A stretch of DNA of 15,879 bases, taken from JBAZOY01 sp041648505. Its GTDB lineage: Bacteria; Desulfobacterota; Syntrophia; Syntrophales; CG2-30-49-12. Of this stretch, positions 1-6,153 are shown one piece after another; positions within the stretch are counted from its first letter, which is position 1; every line of letters begins with the position of its first letter. The position numbers and the translations under genes were made by a program. The notes under the pieces were generated by a model. It made no database searches and was not told the DNA's origin. It was given only the letters and a program-made list of their open reading frames with translations. The stretch covers positions 1 through 15,879 of the forward strand of contig JBAZOY010000057.1 of the NCBI GenBank assembly GCA_041648505.1, read 5' to 3'.

Positions 1-47
1 TTAAATCGCATCGCTCGGATCTCCTGTAGCAACTCTGTCCGTCTCAT
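1..47 (-). CDS. IS transposase, N-terminal fragment cut by the window edge
   Basis: On the minus strand an ATG at 47-45 follows a GGAGGTGG ribosome site and opens a frame reading MRRTELLQEIRAMRF before the sequence ends. From memory this matches the conserved start of a DDE transposase group (MRRTELLQEIRxMRFEEAY..., followed by a helix-turn-helix), often annotated as ISNCY-like. Only 15 codons are present, so the family call rests on this short match and on the adjoining repeat-bearing IS terminus. Transcription would run out of the window. Confidence 0.6.
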   Translation of the reverse strand, partial: MRRTELLQEIRAMRF

Positions 48-125
48 CGGCCACCTCCAACAGCAGCCATCCTAAACCGGACAGATTATGTGCTACAACT
101 CCGGACAGGTTACTTGCTTCTGACA
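1..125 (-). mobile_element. Terminus of an insertion sequence (5' end of element, running out of the window)
   Basis: Read on the minus strand, the segment starts with TGTCAGAAGC (125 to 116) and carries two CTGTCCGG motifs spaced 24 bp apart (complement CCGGACA at 77-83 and 101-107). An Shine-Dalgarno and the start of a transposase gene follow. The right window edge has the same arrangement with the same 24-bp spacing, as expected for paired terminal inverted and subterminal repeats. The outer boundary near 125 is inferred from the TGT-AG--CAA pattern shared with the other edge. No target-site duplication can be tested because the rest of the element is outside the window. Confidence 0.7.
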
Positions 126-141
126 TTTTTATAATTCAAGA

Positions 142-170
142 TTGACATACAAGACCGTTTGTCTCATAAT
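142..170 (+). promoter_or_regulatory. Strong sigma-70-type promoter with an operator-like palindrome in the spacer
   Basis: A perfect -35 TTGACA (142-147) is followed by a 17-bp spacer and -10 CATAAT (165-170, 5 of 6). The spacer holds the inverted repeat AGAC-cgttt-GTCT (152-164). A repressor bound there would block RNA polymerase, and the shape resembles TetR-type operators (inference). The promoter lies just inside the IS end and points at the broken SnoaL-like gene starting at 255. Confidence 0.6.
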
Positions 171-254
171 ATTTTCACAATAAAGAAATGTCCCATAAAT
201 ACACAATTCAATTAAACATCCAATTAAGCCGCACTCATAACACAGGGGGGCCGT

Positions 255-536
255 ATGGCAGCCAAGAGTATCGAAACCCTACTGCAGGATGTGATTGACC
301 GGGAAGCAATTCGCACCTTGTTTGTGCGCTACTGTCACTGCATCTAACAGAAGGACGTGAACGGATTCGTGCATCTCTTTACCGACAACGGAGCGGTGTC
401 AACCAATGATCCGACTCTGCCTCGAGCGCAGGGCAGTAAGGAACTGCGTGAAATGATCGTTGATGTGCCGGACACCATGAAATCGAAACCTTTCATTCAA
501 CCGGGCGTAGGGTCAATCCCGGCAACAAGATGCTAA
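255..536 (+). pseudogene. Broken SnoaL/NTF2-like domain gene
   Basis: The frame starts with ATG at 255 and reads about 30 residues ending in VRYCHCI, then hits an in-frame TAA at 345-347, and continues with FVHLFTDNGAVS until another stop at 534-536. The pattern DREAIRxLFVRYCHCI, then a residue run like D(V)NGFVHLFTD, is typical of the N-terminal helix and first strand of SnoaL-like (nuclear transport factor 2 fold) proteins of about 130-150 residues. The second half of the fold is missing. After about codon 82 the homology seems to move to another frame (VNPGNKML), which suggests a frameshift as well as the nonsense codon. A good promoter still lies upstream. The gene is probably decayed next to the IS. 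Stop-codon read-through is unlikely. Confidence 0.6.
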
Positions 537-672
537 ATAAAGCATGAGTGCATTTCAATCATGAAAAACCATTACTAAAAACCCCATTGGGGTGCTGAAA
601 AACGCTCAATGAACCTGTTCTTCTTGTTTTTGCTCTAATCTAAGAATTCATTGGAAGGAAAAGGAGGACAAT

Positions 673-1518
673 ATGCGTACTCTGATTTTTCACCAAATAA
701 ACGCCCCTGTAAAAACTCTGCTGCACTTCATCTCGGTAGTGGCCCTGATGGTTTTGCTTCCCCTGACCACCCCAGCCTTAGCTCAGGAGGTCAGCCCCGA
801 CGTGAAACCTATTGCCACCAAAGACAATGTCGAGGATGACTTAGCTTGTGAGCCGGAGAACAAGATTAAATATATCTTTACAGTCAAGGTTTGGAGTAGA
901 TACCTCGGTGACAACGCTGGTATATTTTACCCCAAGCCCGTCGTGTGGTACGATCTCTACGCGGATCTGCCCGGTGGATGGTACGCCGATATCTGGATTT
1001 CCAACGGCTTGGACGACCGCGAGTTCTCCAATAACACTGGAGACGAGATCGACGTCAGTGCAGGTTACACTGGTCAGTTCTTTTTCCTTTCATACAACAT
1101 TGGCATTCTCTACTGTGACGCCTATGAAGTGTGGAATTTCCCCAACGGTGATCTCATCAAGTCATACGCGTGTCTCACCTACTCATTAGTAAGCTGGAAT
1201 ATAGCCTTCGCGGTCGAGCACTACATCCCCGGTGGCGACAAAATGGAAGGAGGGTGGCTCTTCTATTTATCGGTCTGCCGTGTTTGGGAGTTATCGCCGC
1301 GATGGACGTTGAATGGGTTGTTCGGTCCCCGATACGATGACGGAGCCTTTGGCCTAGACTCAGGTTACTACGCCGGAGCAGATTTTGAGTTGGACTACCA
1401 GTTATCCGACACTATGACCATAGGCCCGGCCGTGAGAGCCAAGACGCCTATCAGCCATATGGATGATGGACGCAACACGGACATTGTCTACGGTATTACA
1501 TTCTCAATAAACTTCTAA
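673..1518 (+). CDS. Outer-membrane beta-barrel protein, putative porin-like
   Basis: A 281-residue protein with an AGGAGG site 5 bases before the ATG. Residues 1-38 form a signal peptide with hydrophobic core (about 20-35) and an ALA-Q cleavage site. The mature part is rich in aromatic residues and alternating beta-strand patterns (for example GWYADIWISN, GYTGQFFFLSYNIGILY), and the chain ends in YGITFSINF. A terminal Phe of this kind is the usual BAM recognition signal of outer-membrane barrels. The spacing of strands and the GDEIDVSAGY segment resemble small TorF/TIGR02001-like putative porins, but this is a weak family call. It resembles the protein at 2044-2814 in layout. Substrate is unknown. 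Confidence 0.72.
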   Translation: MRTLIFHQINAPVKTLLHFISVVALMVLLPLTTPALAQEVSPDVKPIATKDNVEDDLACEPENKIKYIFTVKVWSRYLGDNAGIFYPKPVVWYDLYADLPGGWYADIWISNGLDDREFSNNTGDEIDVSAGYTGQFFFLSYNIGILYCDAYEVWNFPNGDLIKSYACLTYSLVSWNIAFAVEHYIPGGDKMEGGWLFYLSVCRVWELSPRWTLNGLFGPRYDDGAFGLDSGYYAGADFELDYQLSDTMTIGPAVRAKTPISHMDDGRNTDIVYGITFSINF

Positions 1519-1552
1519 TGTGACATATGTAAAAATGGAGGACTGGATAACC

Positions 1553-1654
1553 ATGCCAGACCATAAAGCAACCGTAGCGAACAGTTGGCCCAGTGAGCAA
1601 AATCTAGTGCCCGTCAGCCGTTGTCCCGCAGCCGATTATAAGAATACATTTTAA
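1553..1654 (+). CDS. Possible 33-residue small protein
   Basis: An ATG at 1553 is preceded by GGAGGA (1538-1543) at a usable distance of 9 bases. It opens a 33-codon frame (MPDHKATVANSW...) ending in TAA at 1652-1654, only 14 bases before the DUF3795 gene. There is no signal peptide, no membrane segment and no recognised motif. It could be a real small peptide, a translated leader, or the leftover N-terminus of a lost gene. The ribosome site is the only support. Confidence 0.3.
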   Translation: MPDHKATVANSWPSEQNLVPVSRCPAADYKNTF

Positions 1655-1668
1655 AGAAAGGAGGCAAA

Positions 1669-2007
1669 ATGAAAGATATGATTGCTTTTTGTGGAATGGC
1701 CTGTCATGAGTGTCCCACTTTGCTGGCAACACAAGCTGATGATGACGAAAAAAGAGCAAAAGTTGCAAAACTCCTGTCAAAACAATTTAAGATGGAATTA
1801 AAAATCGAAGATATTAATTGTGATGGGTGTCAACAGAATAGCGGACGACTTTTAGGTCATTGCCTGAAATGTCAAATAAGAAAATGCGGAATGGGGAAAA
1901 AAGTTTTGAATTGTGCCTATTGCAGTGATTATTCCTGTAAAAAGCTTGATATGTTCTTTAACATGATGCCCGATGCTAAAAATCGTTTAGACGTACTACA
2001 TAAATAG
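1669..2007 (+). CDS. DUF3795 family cysteine-rich protein
   Basis: A 112-residue protein with AGGAGG 5 bases before the ATG. It begins with FCGMACHECP and has 11 cysteines (8, 12, 15, 51, 54, 65, 68, 73, 82, 85, 90) grouped as CxxxCxxC, INCDGC, CxxCxxxxC and CxxCxxxxC. This spacing and the INCDGC...CxxCxIRKC...NCAYCSDYxC order are those of DUF3795, common in anaerobes. Full family length is present. The Cys groups look fit to bind metal or an Fe-S cluster (inference). The biochemical role of the family is not established. It sits between two outer-membrane barrel genes on the same strand. Confidence 0.82.
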   Translation: MKDMIAFCGMACHECPTLLATQADDDEKRAKVAKLLSKQFKMELKIEDINCDGCQQNSGRLLGHCLKCQIRKCGMGKKVLNCAYCSDYSCKKLDMFFNMMPDAKNRLDVLHK

Positions 2008-2043
2008 GTCCATAAATAGAATAGGAAAAGGAGAAGAATCAAG

Positions 2044-2814
2044 ATGAAGATGAATAAATATCAATTCCTTGTTGTCCTGGCAGTTTTTTTGGCAATAACC
2101 ATCGCGACGCCTGTACGGGCCGACGAAGAAGGCTTGAGTTTATCCGGCTCGATTGATTTAGCCTACTATTCAGAATATACAGCACCCTTTGCCGGTTTGA
2201 CGATTTACACGGGTCCGGTTTTTCGGCCAGTTTTGACTATTAATTTGGATCCAACCGGTTTTTACTTCAATAGTTGGAATTCCTTTAGTCATGAAGGCGG
2301 CCTTAACGATGACCTAGGCGACGAGAGTCACTATACCATTGGCTATAATAAAACTTTGTGGGGTATGAATTTTGACACCTCATATCATTACTATAACCTT
2401 TACCCCCTTGACAACAGCACGGGTGATCTTACAGCTGTTGCTCTTAATGTTGTTTTTCCAAAAATCGGCGATTTTTGGTTCTGCCTAAGATCTGAATTGG
2501 ATTTTCCGCTTGACAGGGATGTCAGAGAGGGTGGACTTCTCTACAAAGTTGATCTTTTTTATACGATACCATGGAAGATACCGATTACTCTTGACTGGGC
2601 AATTGGCGGTCACGACGGCGCTTATGGCATGCGTCCGGAATTTGTAAGTTTTGGCCGATTTACTATTTCCACATGTTTCCCGTTGGGGGAATCTATCGTC
2701 GTGACCCCAGAGATCGATTTCCAGAAAGTTCTTGGTTACAGCGAGGAAAACGGTGGAGCCTTCGAGAGCAGGATTTTTGTAGGGATTAATTTCTCTTACA
2801 AATTCGGTAAATAG
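2044..2814 (+). CDS. Outer-membrane beta-barrel protein, second putative porin-like
   Basis: A 256-residue protein. AAGGAGAA (2028-2035) lies 8 bases before the ATG at 2044, which favours this start over the ATG two codons later. Residues 1-27 form a classical signal peptide ending VRA before DEEG. The rest is a run of amphipathic aromatic strands (SGSIDLAYYSEY, GFYFNSWNSFS, HYTIGYNKTLWGMNFDTSYHYY), ending in VGINFSYKF plus two residues. This is a beta-barrel pattern, although the terminal Phe is followed by Gly-Lys. The order YxxY...P-V...-W-SFS...GDES-x-x-IGYN parallels the protein at 673-1518, so the two may be distant paralogues. It starts 36 bases after the DUF3795 stop, so the two may be co-transcribed. 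Confidence 0.72.
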   Translation: MKMNKYQFLVVLAVFLAITIATPVRADEEGLSLSGSIDLAYYSEYTAPFAGLTIYTGPVFRPVLTINLDPTGFYFNSWNSFSHEGGLNDDLGDESHYTIGYNKTLWGMNFDTSYHYYNLYPLDNSTGDLTAVALNVVFPKIGDFWFCLRSELDFPLDRDVREGGLLYKVDLFYTIPWKIPITLDWAIGGHDGAYGMRPEFVSFGRFTISTCFPLGESIVVTPEIDFQKVLGYSEENGGAFESRIFVGINFSYKFGK

Positions 2815-2904
2815 GGCCAGCAGCAATTTTTATTAACCTCTTATACTTAAGCTCAATAAGAATAGAAAAACGACTTTTAAGGCAAGTTTCATGTCTGAAG
2901 AGGA

Positions 2905-3645
2905 ATGAAGTTTAGCGTGAAAAATGGCTATATTGTGAAAGCAAGCCCGCGTGCGAAATATGCGCGGCTTAAAATGTCAATCCGCGAAGGCCTGGTGATA
3001 GTTGTGCCCAAAGGCTTTGACCAGGGCCGTATCCCCGGCTTGCTTGAAAAGAAAAAACGATGGATTGAGCAGGCATCAGAGCAGATTGAATTAAGACGCA
3101 AGTTCCTGGAGCCGGAACTCTCCGGAGCATTGCCTGAGCGCATGGCTCTACAGGGCATCGGTGAGGAGTGGGCAGTTAATTACATTTCAACCAATTTGCC
3201 GCACGTAACTATTACTGAATGTCATAACAAACAACTGCATGTTTTCGGCAACACAGATAGCAAGGATTCATGCAGGGCCGTCCTTCGCCAATGGCTGAAC
3301 AGAAAAACACATGAGCATATCAAGACATGGCTTGTAAAGATGGCTGAGGAACGCAAATTTAAGCTGAACCGGGTCCTCGTAAAATCTCAAAGAACCCGGT
3401 GGGCAAGCTGTTCAAGACGTAAGACCATCAGTTTGAACCTAAAACTGCTTTTCATCCCCGCGGACTTGATCCGATATGTACTGATACACGAGCTTTGCCA
3501 TACCGAGCACCTGAATCACTCAAATGCTTTCTGGGCTCTTCTTAAGCACCACGAACCGGATTATGCAAAAAAGAAATACAGTCTCCGCGCTGCCGAACAC
3601 TTTGTGCCTTCCTGGCTCGACGCCAACAAGATAAGCGGCGGATAG
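2905..3645 (+). CDS. YgjP/DUF45-type zinc metallopeptidase domain protein
   Basis: A 246-residue soluble protein. The C-terminal half carries QRTRWASCS (about 162-170), ISLNLKLLFIP and the zinc-site helix HELCHTEHLNHS (195-206, HExxH plus a downstream His), followed by FWALL. This order is diagnostic of the YgjP-like (formerly DUF45, SprT-like) metallopeptidase family, and the length is usual for it. Cellular substrates of the family are not well defined. The start is uncertain: the ATG at 2905 directly touches its GAGGA site, while the in-frame GTG at 2917 has about 13 bases of spacing. There is no signal peptide, so it is probably cytoplasmic. It lies about 90 bases after the second barrel gene. 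Confidence 0.85.
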   Translation: MKFSVKNGYIVKASPRAKYARLKMSIREGLVIVVPKGFDQGRIPGLLEKKKRWIEQASEQIELRRKFLEPELSGALPERMALQGIGEEWAVNYISTNLPHVTITECHNKQLHVFGNTDSKDSCRAVLRQWLNRKTHEHIKTWLVKMAEERKFKLNRVLVKSQRTRWASCSRRKTISLNLKLLFIPADLIRYVLIHELCHTEHLNHSNAFWALLKHHEPDYAKKKYSLRAAEHFVPSWLDANKISGG

Positions 3646-3664
3646 AAGTGATGTCTCGAAAATA

Positions 3665-3694
3665 GCGACAGCGCCCGTTTTATTTGTGTATAAT
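3665..3694 (+). promoter_or_regulatory. Likely promoter of the K+ channel/DHH operon
   Basis: A perfect -10 TATAAT (3689-3694) lies 18 bp after GCGACA (3665-3670, 4 of 6 to TTGACA). Transcription would begin near 3701, giving about 120 bases of leader before the channel ATG at 3824. No hairpin or T-run terminator separates it from the channel gene. Confidence 0.45.
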
Positions 3695-3823
3695 GTACCC
3701 GGAATCAACTAAAGACTTAAAGTTATCAATCGGAGTAGTGTTCTCTGATTCACACTAATTTTCCAAGCACTAAGTTGTTAAAAATAGACAATGGTCGTGC
3801 CTTACGGTTTATGAAGGGTATGT

Positions 3824-4162
3824 ATGTTAACAAGCGTTAATGATAATTCCTCCCCCGGTAGTGCAAATAAGATTATTCGCGGGTTAATACTGTTGGGGCT
3901 GGTTCTTTCTTTGGGAACCGTGGGGTACATGACACTGGAAGGTTGGCAACTGTTAGATGCCTTATATATGACGGTGATCACCATAACGACGGTCGGTTAT
4001 GGCGAAGTCAGAAAGGTGGATGACCAGGGTAGAGTTTTCACAATTATGCTCATTTTTATGGGCATGGGCATTATGGCCTATACAGTTGGCACGGTTGCTC
4101 AGACCATGGTCGATTTGCAGGTCAGAACCATTTTAGGGAGAAGAAAATTGGGGAAAAAATAA
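3824..4162 (+). CDS. Two-TM potassium channel pore, N-terminal part of a frameshifted channel-RCK gene
   Basis: A 112-residue frame with AAGGG 5 bases before the ATG. It shows TM1 (about 17-36), a pore helix, the K+ selectivity filter TVGYGE (56-61) and TM2 (about 71-95), the Ion_trans_2 layout of MthK-like channels. The frame stops at TAA 4160-4162 right after ILGRRKLGKK. In the -1 frame the sequence continues as IKSLRDHYILCGYGRLG, the linker and Rossmann start found directly after the pore in this family. Adding one A to the A6 tract at 4154-4159 joins both halves into 343 residues, a normal length. The break could be a true mutation, a sequencing error, or -1 frameshifting on the GAAAAAA run. 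Without the RCK part the channel would lack its gating domain. Confidence 0.85.
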   Translation: MLTSVNDNSSPGSANKIIRGLILLGLVLSLGTVGYMTLEGWQLLDALYMTVITITTVGYGEVRKVDDQGRVFTIMLIFMGMGIMAYTVGTVAQTMVDLQVRTILGRRKLGKK

Positions 4163-4854
4163 AATCGCTTCGAGACCACTATATTCTGTGTGGGTATGGT
4201 CGATTAGGCAAGATCGTATCACATGATTTAAAAGGGGCGGGGATTCCTTTGCTGGTTATAGATAATTCACACGAACCGCTAGAACTCTTACACAACGTTG
4301 ATTTTCCATTCATCACTGGTGATGCAACCAGCGAAGATATCCTGATAGAGGCCGGCATTGAAAGAGCCAGAGGATTGGTTGCTTTGGTATCGTCAGATGC
4401 TGATAACCTTTTTATTACGATGACTGCAAAGGGGCTTAATCCTAGTCTGTATATCCTTGCAAGGGCTGATGAGGAATCAACAGAGAAGAAGCTGCTGAGA
4501 GCGGGAGCAAATCGAGTGGTTCTTCCTTATTTAATCGGTGGCCGGAAGGTGGCTGAAACAATCATAAAACCTAATGTCACGGATTTCCTGGAATTAACAG
4601 TTCATAATAAAGATATTGGGCTGCAAATGGAAGAGCTGATCGTTAATGAGAAGTCAAGATTAATAGGACTACCTTTAATAGATTCCGGGATAAGAAAGGA
4701 TATGAATATTATTATTGTGGCAATCAGAGAAAGTAACGGCCGGATGAAATTCAATCCATCCTCACACACCATAATTGGGTCCGGCGATACCTTGATAGCA
4801 CTGGGGAGTACTGCTGATCTCGAAAAACTTGAGCACATACTTGCCGGTAATTAA
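4159..4854 (+). CDS. RCK (TrkA-N/TrkA-C) gating part of the same K+ channel, in the -1 frame
   Basis: The open frame (open from 4033) encodes LRDHYILCGYGRLGKIV, with the GxGxxG nucleotide-binding turn at 4192-4209. An acidic strand end (LLVIDN), FITGDAT and the rest of a TrkA-N Rossmann fold follow. An RCK_C/TrkA-C domain comes last (LELTVHNKDIGLQM... to IIGSGDTLIALG). RCK domains gate K+ channels on binding NAD(H), Ca2+ or, for some RCK_C domains, cyclic dinucleotides. The only standard start in this frame, TTG at 4249, lies after the GxGxxG turn and has no good ribosome site. The part therefore makes sense only as a continuation of the channel frame. The DHH gene follows about 37 bases later. 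Confidence 0.82.
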   Translation: MKSLRDHYILCGYGRLGKIVSHDLKGAGIPLLVIDNSHEPLELLHNVDFPFITGDATSEDILIEAGIERARGLVALVSSDADNLFITMTAKGLNPSLYILARADEESTEKKLLRAGANRVVLPYLIGGRKVAETIIKPNVTDFLELTVHNKDIGLQMEELIVNEKSRLIGLPLIDSGIRKDMNIIIVAIRESNGRMKFNPSSHTIIGSGDTLIALGSTADLEKLEHILAGN

Positions 4855-4891
4855 TAGTGTTCATAATAATTGACTGAAAAAATATTTGGTT

Positions 4892-5917
4892 ATGAACGAT
4901 AACAATAAAAATATTAAGATGTCATATCCATTCCCAAAGTCGACATCAGCCAGGGAAAGGGTTGCTAAGCTCCTGGAAGTGGTGGATCCTGGAGATACTT
5001 TAGGTGTTTTGATTGATGCTGATCCTGACGCTATGGCAAGCGCCATTGCCCTGGGCAGACTTTTGTGGCGAAAAGCAGCACATGTTTTGATCTACCGGAT
5101 CAATCCCATCAAGCGGGCTGACAACCTGGCATTTATCGACCTTCTAAAGGTTAAACAGTTACATATCAGCCAACTGAAGAAATCAAAAATTACCCGGTGG
5201 GCTATCGTAGACTCCCAGCCGCACCATAACGAAGAATTTATGGGGTTTGATTTTGACATTATTATCGATCATCACCCCGTACAGGACGGCTTTAATGCCC
5301 GTTTTATTGATATAAGAGAAAACTACGGTGCAACTTCAACTATCATGACGGAATATCTCAGAGCTGCCAGGATCAAACCTTCGACAAAACTTGCAACCGC
5401 ACTTTTTTGTGGAATCAAAACCGACACGGCAAATTTCACGAGAGAGTGCCTTCATAATGATATCGATGCTTTCAGATACCTCCATAGTTTTGCCAATATG
5501 AATATAATAAAAAAGATCGAGTCCTCGGAGATGACCAAAAAGACGCTTGATAAGCTTCACTTCGCAATTGAGCAATTAACCTTAGTGAAAAAGGTAGCAT
5601 ATGTGCACATGGGAAAGGTAGATAATCCCGATGTTCTGGTAATTGTTGCGGATTTTTTTATCAAGATGGCAGAAGCTCTATGGAGCGTTGTATCCGGGGT
5701 CTGGGGTGATAAGGTAATCATTATTATGAGGACAGCAAGCTTCCGAAAAAATGCGGGCAAGGTTATTCAGAAACTGTTTGGCCATTGGGGTGGGTCAGCG
5801 GGCGGACACTTGAGCGCCGCCAGGGCAGAAATACCCTTATCCAATATTCTGAAAGAAATAAGCGATCAATCCGAGCTGCCAAATTTTATCAAGAAACATC
5901 TAACGGGATTGGGATAA
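4892..5917 (+). CDS. DHH-family phosphoesterase
   Basis: About 341 residues from ATG 4892; a TTG at 4886 is also in frame and neither start has a strong ribosome site. Numbered from the TTG, the DHH motifs are: motif I DADPDAMAS (44-52, lacking the usual leading His), DSQPHHN with Asp109 (motif II), the family-naming DHHP (128-131), GIKTDT with Asp180 (motif IV), and a C-terminal DHHA1-like GGSAGGH (302-308) with SAARAEIP. These are the ligands for two Mn2+ ions and the substrate-binding loop of RecJ/NrnA/GdpP-type enzymes, which cut short oligonucleotides, pAp or cyclic dinucleotides. It follows the K+ channel gene by 37 bases on the same strand. Related proteins fuse DHH and TrkA-N domains, which supports a shared job. 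The substrate cannot be decided here. Confidence 0.85.
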   Translation: MNDNNKNIKMSYPFPKSTSARERVAKLLEVVDPGDTLGVLIDADPDAMASAIALGRLLWRKAAHVLIYRINPIKRADNLAFIDLLKVKQLHISQLKKSKITRWAIVDSQPHHNEEFMGFDFDIIIDHHPVQDGFNARFIDIRENYGATSTIMTEYLRAARIKPSTKLATALFCGIKTDTANFTRECLHNDIDAFRYLHSFANMNIIKKIESSEMTKKTLDKLHFAIEQLTLVKKVAYVHMGKVDNPDVLVIVADFFIKMAEALWSVVSGVWGDKVIIIMRTASFRKNAGKVIQKLFGHWGGSAGGHLSAARAEIPLSNILKEISDQSELPNFIKKHLTGLG

Positions 5918-5958
5918 ATAGGGCCGGCTGTTAATGCTCAGTAACCAGGCAACTCTTT

Positions 5959-5967
5959 TGGTATAAT
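5959..5967 (+). promoter_or_regulatory. Extended -10 promoter for the copper ATPase
   Basis: TGGTATAAT is a perfect TATAAT (5962-5967) with the TGn extension that allows initiation without a good -35. None is visible 16-18 bp upstream. Transcription would start near 5974, about 180 bases before the ATPase ATG, so the whole hairpin series at 5998-6135 would lie in the leader RNA. Confidence 0.5.
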
Positions 5968-5997
5968 ACATAAGCCAGATGGAGAAACGAGTCGAAT

Positions 5998-6135
5998 AAC
6001 TCTTGCTCGAAAATAGAGTTCCATGTGGGATGATCACCCGTAGGGTGGTAGATGCGATTTCAAGCGCATGAACCGCCAACAAGCGGTTGCTGCGGATGCC
6101 TGACCGCCACCGCAGAGCAGTAGCGTCAGTTAGGC
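5998..6135 (+). other. Hairpin-rich leader before the copper ATPase (candidate structured RNA)
   Basis: Five short perfect inverted repeats follow one another: AACTCT/AGAGTT (5998-6003, 6015-6020), CACCC/GGGTG (6035-6039, 6043-6047, extendable to 7 pairs), ATGCG/CGCAT (6052-6056, 6065-6069), AACCGC/GCGGTT (6071-6076, 6083-6088) and CTGCGG/CCGCAG (6090-6095, 6110-6115). GCGGT at 6083 can alternatively pair with ACCGC at 6103, so two exclusive folds are possible. No known riboswitch was recognised. It could be a cis-acting RNA, an attenuator, or the remnant of a mobile element. Its borders are inferred from the outer repeats. Confidence 0.4.
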
Positions 6136-6153
6136 CCGAAAAGAGATGGAGAT

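Noticed and set aside
581..593. ACCCCATTGGGGT palindrome, possible terminator
   Set aside because: The stem is only 5 pairs with a 3-base loop and has no T-run on the plus strand. A short T-run exists on the minus strand, but no minus-strand gene ends there.
848..1189. 113-codon open frame inside the first barrel gene
   Set aside because: It lies in another frame of a gene with a clear signal peptide and ribosome site, and its Ser/Thr-rich product looks like a shadow.
6098..6135. GCCTGAC...GTTAGGC pair resembling an integron attC site
   Set aside because: The distance of 38 bases is too short for attC, the left core deviates from RYYYAAC, and no integrase or cassette array is present.
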